The notes beneath the pieces are model-generated. The model saw nothing but the letters and a program-made list of their open reading frames with translations, was not told the origin of the DNA and made no database searches. DNA of 11,714 bases from Rhizobiaceae bacterium (GTDB lineage: Bacteria; Pseudomonadota; Alphaproteobacteria; Rhizobiales; Rhizobiaceae): assembly GCA_004299545.1 (NCBI GenBank), contig SCRB01000361.1, positions 1-11,714 on the forward strand. The letters run 5' to 3'. A program made the position numbers and the translations under genes. Shown here in pieces: positions 6,339 through 11,714 of this stretch (the first letter of the stretch is position 1; every line of letters starts with the position of its first letter).

Positions 6339-7955
6339 ATGCAGATCATGTCCCGCACCTACCTCGGTATTGACGTCGGCACCGGGAGCGCCCGGGCGGG
6401 TCTTTTCGACCAGACCGGCAGGATGCTCGGATCCGACAAGGCCGATATCCTGCTCTGGCGCGAGACGGGCGATATTGTCGAGCAGTCGAGCGACGACATC
6501 TGGCGGGCGGTCTGCCATAGCGTTCGCGGCGCTCTCCGCAAGGCAGGCGCGGCACCGGAAACAGTCGCCGGCATCGGCTTCGATGCGACCTGCTCCCTGG
6601 TCGTGCTCGGCGAGGGCGGCAGGCCGCGTTCCGTTGGCCCTTCCGGGGATCCGTCACGCAACATCATCGTCTGGATGGACCACCGGGCGGTAGATCAGAC
6701 GCGGCGGATCAACAGTACCGGAGCGAAGGTGCTCGATTACATCGGCGGCACGATTTCGCCGGAGATGGAGACACCCAAGCTCCTGTGGCTCGCCGAGAAT
6801 ATGCCCGGGACTTTCAACGACGCCTGGCAGTTCATGGATTTGACCGATTTCCTGACCTGGCGCGCTACCGGCAGCCTGGCCCGCTCTATCTGCACCGTTA
6901 CCTGCAAATGGACCTATCTGGCGCATGAGCACCGCTGGGACGCCGATTATTTCCGTGCGATCGGGCTCGGCGCGCTGGCAGACGAACGATTCCGCCGCAT
7001 CGGCGAGGCCATCGTGCCGGGAGGCACGGCGCTTGCCGGAGGCCTGAGCGCCGAGGCGGCTGCCGATCTCGGCCTGACCGCCGGAACGCCTGTCGCGGCC
7101 GGCTTGATCGATGCCCATGCCGGCGGCGTCGGCACGGTCGGCGCACGCGGCGCGGCGGGTACGGTCGAAAGCCGCATGGCTTACGTTTTCGGCACGTCTG
7201 CCTGCACGCTGACCACGACAAAGGAACCGGCTTTCGTCCCCGGCGTGTGGGGACCTTATCATTCGGCGATGGTGCCCGGGTTCTGGCTGAACGAAGGCGG
7301 ACAATCCGCCGCCGGCGCGGCGATCGACCATCTCGTGCAGATGCACCCGCATTCGGCCGAAGCGACGCATGCGGCGCGCGAACGGGGCCAGACGCTCGCA
7401 GCCTGGCTGGCCGCCGAAGCAGCAGCGCGCGGGGGTGCCGCAAAAGTGCCCGAACTGGTCGGCGGCGTGCATGTGGTGCCCGAATTCCTGGGCAACCGGG
7501 CGCCCTTCGCCGATCCCGATGCCCGCGCCTTGATCGCCGGCATCAGCATGGAGACCGGCATCGACAGTCTTGTCGCTCTTTATCTGGCGGGATTGTGCGG
7601 CCTCGGTTACGGGGCGAGGCAGATCGTCCATGCCCAGCGGGAGAAGGGCATCGCGATCGATACGATCGTGGTCAGCGGCGGGGCCGCTCAAAGCCCGCTG
7701 GTGCGGCAGGTGCTGGCCGACACGACCGGCCTGGCGGTTGCGGCGTCGTCGTCGCCCGAGCCGGTTCTTCTCGGTTCGGCGATGCTTGGCGCCGTTGCCT
7801 CGGGAGATCGCACGGATCTTGCCCGGGCGATGGAGGCGATGTCGGCCCTTGGCGAGATTCACCGGCCGCAACCAGCGCTCGCCGGCTGGAACGAGCGGCG
7901 TTTCACCGCCTTCGAGGCTTTACAAAAGGTCGGCCGGTCGATCCGGAAACAATAG
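6339..7955 (+). CDS. rbtK: D-ribulokinase (FGGY-family pentulose kinase)
   Basis: It phosphorylates D-ribulose with ATP to D-ribulose 5-phosphate, which enters the pentose phosphate pathway. At 538 residues it is of normal length for the FGGY pentulose-kinase branch. Visible motifs are GIDVGTGSARAG (phosphate loop, ~10-21), GFDATCSLVVL (~80-90), WMDHRAV, LLWLAEN, DLTDFLTWRATG, CKWTYL, GLIDAHAGG with the catalytic Asp258, and VVSGGAAQSPLVRQVLADTTG-type adenine-binding residues near the C-terminus. This pattern follows the D-ribulokinase group that includes human FGGY, rather than xylulokinase or the AraB type. Two starts are possible, 6339 and the in-frame ATG at 6348 (MSRTYLG). AAAGGGAA lies just before the first and is poorly spaced for either. 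It directly follows rbtD, which makes the product of one enzyme the substrate of the next. Confidence 0.92.
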   Translation: MQIMSRTYLGIDVGTGSARAGLFDQTGRMLGSDKADILLWRETGDIVEQSSDDIWRAVCHSVRGALRKAGAAPETVAGIGFDATCSLVVLGEGGRPRSVGPSGDPSRNIIVWMDHRAVDQTRRINSTGAKVLDYIGGTISPEMETPKLLWLAENMPGTFNDAWQFMDLTDFLTWRATGSLARSICTVTCKWTYLAHEHRWDADYFRAIGLGALADERFRRIGEAIVPGGTALAGGLSAEAAADLGLTAGTPVAAGLIDAHAGGVGTVGARGAAGTVESRMAYVFGTSACTLTTTKEPAFVPGVWGPYHSAMVPGFWLNEGGQSAAGAAIDHLVQMHPHSAEATHAARERGQTLAAWLAAEAAARGGAAKVPELVGGVHVVPEFLGNRAPFADPDARALIAGISMETGIDSLVALYLAGLCGLGYGARQIVHAQREKGIAIDTIVVSGGAAQSPLVRQVLADTTGLAVAASSSPEPVLLGSAMLGAVASGDRTDLARAMEAMSALGEIHRPQPALAGWNERRFTAFEALQKVGRSIRKQ

Positions 7956-7984
7956 GTCGTGTCGATAAACCGGCCGCGATCATG

Positions 7985-8017
7985 AAAAAGCCCGGCTACC
8001 GCAGGCGATAGTCGGGC
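7985..8017 (-). terminator. Intrinsic terminator of the atp F0 operon
   Basis: Read on the minus strand, GCCCGACTATC pairs with GGTAGCCGGGC across a 6-base loop, with 10 of 11 pairs including one G-U. Five U residues follow directly (7985-7989). It begins 31 bp after the atpF stop. On the plus strand the same hairpin lacks a T run, so it would be a weak terminator for the convergent rbtDK transcript. The two operons therefore meet here tail to tail. Confidence 0.75.
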
Positions 8018-8048
8018 CGGGATCGATCAGGATCGGTTCAGGCCGATG

Positions 8049-8540
8049 TCAATTGAGCTTCGACTTGACCGCTGCGAGCGAGGAATCGAAGAAGCTCGAG
8101 GAGAGCCTGGCGTCGGATTTCTTGGAAATCGCCACTCTTGCCGCCTCGACCGCCATGTCCACCGCGCGTGCGCGGACTTCGTTGACTGCATCCCGTTCGG
8201 CTTGCGCGATCTTCTGTTCGGCGGTTGCGGTACGGCGCGTCACATAATCCTCGGTCTTCTCCTTGGCATCGGCGAGCAATTGCTCCGCCTCGTGCTGCGC
8301 GGCGGCGACGATCTGGCCGGCCTCGGCTTCCGCTTCCTTGCGCTTTTTCTGGTACTCCGCCAGGATCGTCTGCGCTTCGTCGCGCAGTTTCTTTGCCTCG
8401 TCGAGTTCCGCTCTGATCTTGGCGGCGCGCTCGTCGAGCGACTTCGCCAGCGCCGCAGGCGCTTTCAGGTAAAGCGCGATGATGAAGAAGACGACCAGTC
8501 CCGTCAGCGCGAAGAATGTTGCCCAACCAGTTGCGTCCAT
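8049..8540 (-). CDS. atpF: ATP synthase F0 subunit b
   Basis: Subunit b is half of the peripheral stalk that holds F1 still against the rotor. The 163-residue protein has one N-terminal membrane helix (WATFFALTGLVVFFIIALYL) followed by a long, charged, Ala/Glu/Lys-rich coiled coil (LDERAAKIRAELDEAKKLRDEA and on) to near the C-terminus, the usual subunit b layout. Two ATGs are adjacent in frame (8543 and 8540). I chose 8540 because AGGGG is six bases before it, against three for the other. The gene follows the b' stop by 9 bp, so its translation is probably coupled to that of b'. It is the last gene of the operon, with a terminator just downstream. Confidence 0.93.
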   Translation of the reverse strand: MDATGWATFFALTGLVVFFIIALYLKAPAALAKSLDERAAKIRAELDEAKKLRDEAQTILAEYQKKRKEAEAEAGQIVAAAQHEAEQLLADAKEKTEDYVTRRTATAEQKIAQAERDAVNEVRARAVDMAVEAARVAISKKSDARLSSSFFDSSLAAVKSKLN

Positions 8541-8549
8541 CATCCGCCC

Positions 8550-9131
8550 CTATTCGCGCACGCTTGAGAGAGCGGCTGCGATTTCCGCCTTCGAAGATTG
8601 TCCGCCGGTCAGTTTCTCAACGATCAAGGAAGCGGTCTGTTCGGCTACCGCGCCAACATCCTTCATGGCCGAAGCACGAATCTCGGCGATCCGCTTTTCG
8701 GCCCTGGCGAGCTTGTCTTCCAGGCTTGCCTCGATCTTGCGCCTCTCGGCCTCGGCTGCAATCTTTGCCTCGTCACGCGCCTTCTGGCCGATCTCTCCGG
8801 CATGTGCGCGGGCGGCGGCAAGTTCCTGCTCATAGGCGGCGATCGCCGCGTCCGCTTCTTCCTTCATCCGGCCCGCATTCCGTAAATCGGAAGCGATCTT
8901 TTCCCGGCGGTTTTCCAAAACGCCGCCGATTTGCGGCACGACTACGCGCTTCACGAAGATGTAGAAGGCGATGAACGTGATCGCCAGCCACAGGAGCGCG
9001 GAAGGGAAATAAGTGGAATCGAACGGCGGGAATGCCTCGGGGCCGCTATGGCCGGCCTGGGTTGCCGTCGTCGTTTTCGACTGCGCCGATGCGGCCGTCG
9101 CGTTCTCCGCGAATGCTGGGCTCACGAACAT
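8550..9131 (-). CDS. atpF2: ATP synthase F0 subunit b' (second b-type subunit)
   Basis: Subunit b' pairs with b to form a heterodimeric stator stalk, as in alphaproteobacteria, cyanobacteria and chloroplasts; E. coli uses a b homodimer. At 193 residues it has an N-terminal extension of about 35 polar residues after MFVSPAFAEN. Then comes FPPFDSTYFPSALLWLAITFIAFYIF, containing the single membrane helix at about residues 43-61. VVPQIGGVLENRREKIASDL opens the long coiled coil. The extended N-terminus and IGGVLExR stretch are typical of rhizobial b' proteins. The ATG at 9131 has AGGAA seven bases upstream. It lies 63 bp after atpE and 9 bp before atpF. Some databases call this gene atpG, which confuses it with subunit gamma. 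Confidence 0.92.
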   Translation of the reverse strand: MFVSPAFAENATAASAQSKTTTATQAGHSGPEAFPPFDSTYFPSALLWLAITFIAFYIFVKRVVVPQIGGVLENRREKIASDLRNAGRMKEEADAAIAAYEQELAAARAHAGEIGQKARDEAKIAAEAERRKIEASLEDKLARAEKRIAEIRASAMKDVGAVAEQTASLIVEKLTGGQSSKAEIAAALSSVRE

Positions 9132-9194
9132 GAAACGTTCCTATGAACAATGCCGGCCGCGCTGCGCGCGGCCGGGAAAATCGATCCGGCTTTC

Positions 9195-9422
9195 TCAGAA
9201 CGTGAAGAGAAGCAGGAGCGAGATCAGGAGCGCGAAGATGCCGAGCGCTTCCGTCACCGCGAAGCCGAAGATCAGGCGGCCGAACTGGCCGTCGGCTGCC
9301 GAGGGGTTGCGCAGCGCGCCCTGGAGATACTGGCCGAAGAGGTTGCCGACGCCGATGCCGGCGGCTCCCGTGCCGATCGCCGCGATGCCGGCACCAATCA
9401 ACTTTGCTGCTTCCGCGTCCAT
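9195..9422 (-). CDS. atpE: ATP synthase F0 subunit c (rotor ring)
   Basis: This 75-residue proteolipid is two membrane helices joined by the polar RNP loop (residues 38-40). Multiple copies form the rotating ring. The first helix carries the glycine-rich packing pattern [17 protein letters not shown]. The second carries the proton-binding carboxylate, Glu58, in [13 protein letters not shown], so this is a Glu-type, H+-using ring; the Na+-ring signature is not evident. The start has the strongest ribosome site in the operon, AAGGAG six bases before ATG. That fits the need for about ten or more copies per complex. It is 78 bp after atpB, with a hairpin in the gap. Confidence 0.96.
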   Translation of the reverse strand: MDAEAAKLIGAGIAAIGTGAAGIGVGNLFGQYLQGALRNPSAADGQFGRLIFGFAVTEALGIFALLISLLLLFTF

Positions 9423-9465
9423 TTTTTGCTCCTTGTCGATCTGACGAAACGTTGCGGATGGGTTT

Positions 9466-9479
9466 GGCGGGGTTCCGCC
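9466..9479 (-). other. Hairpin in the atpB-atpE gap
   Basis: GGCGG (9466-9470) and CCGCC (9475-9479) form a perfect 5-bp GC stem with a 4-base loop, about 44 bases upstream of the atpE start. No U run follows on the minus strand, so it is not a terminator. It may mark a processing or stability element that separates atpE expression from atpB. That role is inferred. Confidence 0.4.
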
Positions 9480-9500
9480 GGTGAAGTATGAGAGGCGCTA

Positions 9501-10259
9501 TCAGTGCCCCGGATGGATGGCGTCGTTGATGTAGATGCAGGCCAGCATGGCGAACACATAGGCTTGCAGGGCGGCAATCAGGATTTCCAGCGCGGTCAAC
9601 CCGATCACCATGATCATCGGCAGGATGGCGCCCGCGACGCCGAGCGCGCCGAGCGTCCCGAGCGAAAAGACGAAGCCCGCGAAGACCTTGATCGTGATGT
9701 GGCCGGCAAGCATATTGGCGAAAAGTCGGACCGAGTGGCTGACCGGCCGCGTCAGGAACGAAATGATTTCGATCGCGACGACCAGCGGCAGGACAACGAT
9801 CGGTATGCCTGACGGCACGAACAGCTTGAAGAAATGCAGGCCGTGACGCATCAGGCCGGCAATCAGCACCATGAAGAACACCAGGAGCGCGAGCGCGACG
9901 GTGACGACGATCTGGCTCGTAACCGTCGGAAAATAAGGGAACATTCCGATCAGGTTGGCCACCAGCGTGAACATGAAGAGTGTCAGGATGAAGGGGAAGA
10001 AGCGCATCCCTTCAGCGCCGGCCGAATCCCTCAGCATGGAGGCGGAGAATTCGTATAATATTTCGGCGACGGACTGGGCCCTTCCCGGCACCACGCTGCG
10101 CGAGACGCATGCCCAATAGAGGCCGCCGCCAGCGATCACGACCACGATGACCATGAAGAGCGCATAGTTGGTGAACGAGAAATCGTAGCCGCCGATATGA
10201 ATCGGCACCAGCGTATGAATGTGGAACTGGTGGATCGGGTCAACCTTGTCGGCAGCCAA
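9501..10259 (-). CDS. atpB: ATP synthase F0 subunit a (proton channel)
   Basis: Subunit a forms the proton half-channels beside the c ring. The ~252-residue protein has several membrane helices. The essential arginine is in [16 protein letters not shown] (Arg ~178), and the last helices carry the conserved Glu and Gln of [18 protein letters not shown]. The N-terminus [16 protein letters not shown] resembles Mesorhizobium-type proteins. The start must be non-ATG: a TGA lies in frame just upstream, and the only initiators before the first helix are TTG at 10265 and TTG at 10259. I chose 10259 because GGGG lies seven bases before it, against one base for 10265. It follows atpI by 47-53 bp in the operon. 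Confidence 0.95.
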   Translation of the reverse strand: MAADKVDPIHQFHIHTLVPIHIGGYDFSFTNYALFMVIVVVIAGGGLYWACVSRSVVPGRAQSVAEILYEFSASMLRDSAGAEGMRFFPFILTLFMFTLVANLIGMFPYFPTVTSQIVVTVALALLVFFMVLIAGLMRHGLHFFKLFVPSGIPIVVLPLVVAIEIISFLTRPVSHSVRLFANMLAGHITIKVFAGFVFSLGTLGALGVAGAILPMIMVIGLTALEILIAALQAYVFAMLACIYINDAIHPGH

Positions 10260-10274
10260 TTTCAAACCCCGTTG

Positions 10275-10298
10275 TCAACGACCGCACGCGGCCTTCAT
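10275..10298 (-). other. Possible 7-codon open frame in the atpI-atpB gap
   Basis: On the minus strand an ATG at 10298, preceded by AGGGAA, opens a frame reading MKAACGR that ends at a TGA (10275). The stop sits in a palindrome, CGTTGTCAACG (10270-10280), next to the atpB ribosome site. It could couple translation to the weak TTG start of atpB, or be chance. There is no evidence that it is translated. Confidence 0.2.
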
Positions 10299-10312
10299 TT
10301 CCCTGGACGGCG

Positions 10313-10720
10313 CTATTGCCCGTCTTTCTTCGCATCGTCCGGCTTTCCGGACAGCTTGCGCTCTGGCATCATCCCCGACGACCGCAGGATATTGAGCACG
10401 CCGGCACAGAAACCAAGGAGAAGAAAAACAATCAACCCCCAAGGCGAAGTACCTGCAAAGCGATCGATTATCCACCCAATTCCCGCGCCGACGATAATTC
10501 CCGCGACGAATTCGCTGGAAAGCCTGACGGCAGCGGCGTAACCGCTCGCGTTGCTCGACCTTGCCGGCCTTTCCCTCGTCTGCTGTTTCTTCCGCTGCTC
10601 GGCCAATTTACGGTCGAGCTGCCGGAGACGGCGGTCGAGTTCGAGGTTTTCAGCCGAATGGGGAAATGCCTTCCCGGTGCCGGTTTTTCCGGTCTCGCCT
10701 GGCCCATCCGATCCGGCCAT
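10313..10720 (-). CDS. atpI: AtpI/AtpZ-family ATP synthase accessory protein
   Basis: This 135-residue small membrane protein, first in the F0 operon, is not a structural subunit. AtpI-family proteins assist c-ring assembly or ion (Mg2+) handling in other bacteria. A charged N-terminal half (LELDRRLRQLDRKLAEQRKKQQ) is probably a short coiled coil. Two membrane helices follow: SSEFVAGIIVGAGIGWIID with the conserved GxGxGWxxD-like pattern, and PWGLIVFLLLGFCAGVLNILR. A short charged tail ends it. The ATG at 10720 has GGAGG five bases upstream. The long polar N-terminus is common in rhizobial members. atpB follows directly. Confidence 0.9.
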   Translation of the reverse strand: MAGSDGPGETGKTGTGKAFPHSAENLELDRRLRQLDRKLAEQRKKQQTRERPARSSNASGYAAAVRLSSEFVAGIIVGAGIGWIIDRFAGTSPWGLIVFLLLGFCAGVLNILRSSGMMPERKLSGKPDDAKKDGQ

Positions 10721-10776
10721 TGAAACCTCCGTACCCGATCAAGCGAGGCCCTCCAGCCCGCTGCAAAGTCGCGCGC

Positions 10777-10805
10777 AACATAGTTTGGGCGCATCGACCA
10801 GTCAA
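10777..10805 (-). promoter_or_regulatory. Sigma-70 promoter of the atp F0 operon
   Basis: On the minus strand TTGACT (10800-10805) and TATGTT (10777-10782) are exactly 17 bases apart, the best -35/-10 match in the window. Transcription would start near 10770, leaving a ~50-base leader before the atpI ATG. This agrees with steady, housekeeping expression of the operon. It was predicted by eye. Confidence 0.65.
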
Positions 10806-10834
10806 GCGCGGGGAAGACGCAGGGGGAGAAGATA

Positions 10835-10849
10835 ATTCTCTTTAAGAAT
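10835..10849. repeat. AT-rich inverted repeat upstream of the atp promoter
   Basis: ATTCT (10835-10839) and AGAAT (10845-10849) are perfect arms around CTTTA, in an otherwise GC-rich region, about 30 bp upstream of the atp -35. A GAATC site (10846-10850), the CcrM methylation motif, overlaps its right arm. It lacks a GC stem, so it is not a terminator for the upstream gene; a protein-binding site is possible. The rest of the 138-bp gap (10806-10943) shows no gene. Confidence 0.35.
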
Positions 10850-10943
10850 CATGTGGTTGCGGGAAATTGGCCGGGTTGGCGATCTTGATCCCGAAGAATT
10901 AACCCGATGCGGTGGCCTGATTCCGCCCGCTTGTGGCGCGGCG

Positions 10944-11714
10944 TCAACTCCAACCGCCGCCATAGGTCCTGTAAAAGAGGTGCTTGCCGATCTTCTTCAC
11001 CATCTCCATGGCGCGGGACCAGCGGGGGTGCACATAGGTCGCATGATAGTGGGTCGCGGATCCGACGTCGGACAGCCAGATCTTGCCTGCCGTAACGGCC
11101 ATCGCCACTTCCTCCGCCATTTTCCAGTGTTTCGGTTCGGTCACGCGCTCTTTGACGCCGTCGCAGGCGAACGAGAACTGGCAGGCGTCGCGCCAGTCGT
11201 CATTCTGGTAGACCACGGCGCAGATGGTTTTCGGATAGGCGGGGTTGCGCACACGGTTCAACACCACTTGCGCCACTGCCGCCTGCCCCTTCACCGATTC
11301 GCCCCGCGCCTCGAAATAGACCGCCGCCGTCAGGCATCTTTGTTCGCGTGTCGAGAAGACTTCCGGCGGCAGGGGTGAACTTACCCACGAATGATCGCCT
11401 GGCTCCATCGGCGGAACGAAGCGCCCGGCATCCGGCTTTTCGTTCTTGAGAAGCGTCTCGAAAGGCGACTTCCTGGCGTAATCCGGCGCGGTCGACGCAT
11501 AGGCCGTGGCGAGGATGTCGGGGTGGTCGTTGTTGACGAGGGCTGCGAGCATCTTCGGCATGCCGGCATTCGGATCATGGACGATCTTCGGGTGGAAGGC
11601 CTCGGCGATCTTCAGCTCTTCGCCCTTTATCGGCGCCTTGGCGAAAGCCATCTTCATTTCGCCCTCGACGGAAGGCTTGAGCAGGAAGCTTTGCCGTTTC
11701 AGGATAGAGCCGGC
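10944..11714 (-). CDS. SleB/CwlJ-type cell wall hydrolase (3' part; 5' end outside window)
   Basis: This is a predicted peptidoglycan hydrolase of the Hydrolase_2 (SleB) family. The C-terminal domain begins with FSTREQRCLTAAVYFEARGE, whose EARGE carries the proposed catalytic glutamate. It continues with GQAAVAQVVLNRVRNPAYPKTICAVVYQ, then CQFSFACDG, a WKMAEEVA helix and THYHATYVHPRW. These blocks are in the usual order up to the end, so the domain is complete. An ATG occurs at 11657, but the frame stays open for 19 more codons to the window edge with no ribosome site at that ATG, so the gene very likely starts further upstream. The visible part is 256 residues. In non-spore-forming alphaproteobacteria such proteins are assumed to act in wall turnover. 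It precedes the atp promoter on the same strand. Confidence 0.87.
   Translation of the reverse strand, partial: AGSILKRQSFLLKPSVEGEMKMAFAKAPIKGEELKIAEAFHPKIVHDPNAGMPKMLAALVNNDHPDILATAYASTAPDYARKSPFETLLKNEKPDAGRFVPPMEPGDHSWVSSPLPPEVFSTREQRCLTAAVYFEARGESVKGQAAVAQVVLNRVRNPAYPKTICAVVYQNDDWRDACQFSFACDGVKERVTEPKHWKMAEEVAMAVTAGKIWLSDVGSATHYHATYVHPRWSRAMEMVKKIGKHLFYRTYGGGWS

Noticed and set aside
5565..6518. 317-codon minus-strand frame opposite rbtD
   Set aside because: Spans rbtD and the kinase start, and its composition is that of an antisense frame.
6654..7871. 405-codon minus-strand frame opposite the ribulokinase gene
   Set aside because: Low-complexity Arg/Gly/His-rich translation, entirely inside a well-supported FGGY kinase; no ribosome site or family motif.
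1..11714. CRISPR arrays, tRNA/rRNA genes, transposons, prophage or toxin-antitoxin modules
   Set aside because: No regularly spaced repeats, cloverleaf-like sequences, transposase or integrase motifs, or small paired genes were seen.

Overview
The window looks like chromosomal DNA of a GC-rich alphaproteobacterium of the order Rhizobiales (Hyphomicrobiales), probably near Mesorhizobium and its relatives. The best evidence is the F0 ATP synthase operon in the order atpI-atpB-atpE-atpF'-atpF, with separate b' and b subunits. Further support comes from the subunit a N-terminus (VDPIHQFHI) and the density of ABC sugar uptake, MocR and DMT-type genes. The genus is inference.

Left part (1-2207, minus strand): a sugar-uptake operon read right to left. 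A candidate promoter with a CG-centred palindromic operator (2183-2194) precedes a D-2-hydroxyacid dehydrogenase-family protein and an AlsB/RbsB-like periplasmic binding protein. After an intercistronic hairpin comes the first ~21 codons of another gene, cut by the window edge and probably another transporter component.

Middle (2281-5475): a TMEM175-family potassium channel and an EamA/DMT exporter, both on the minus strand. The exporter is divergent from a MocR-type (GntR-aminotransferase) regulator on the plus strand, and the two share a ~107-bp promoter region.

Right-middle (5583-7955, plus strand): a compact ribitol catabolic pair. RbtD oxidises ribitol to D-ribulose and an FGGY kinase phosphorylates D-ribulose to D-ribulose 5-phosphate, which enters the pentose phosphate pathway. 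No complete ribitol transporter lies in the window; the binding protein at the left edge is a candidate partner, but this is unproven.

Right part (7985-11714, minus strand): a terminator, then the F0 operon in reverse (atpF, atpF', atpE, atpB, atpI) with a near-consensus promoter at 10777-10805, then the 3' part of a SleB-type cell-wall hydrolase running off the edge. The F1 subunits are not here, as expected in Rhizobiales, where F0 and F1 genes are usually in separate operons.

I find no tRNA, rRNA, CRISPR array, transposase or phage gene. Every sizeable gene falls in a known family, so I do not see a clearly undescribed system. The points most worth checking are the ligand and regulation of the split sugar cluster, the obligatory TTG start of atpB, and the junction between the catabolic genes and the ATP synthase operon.
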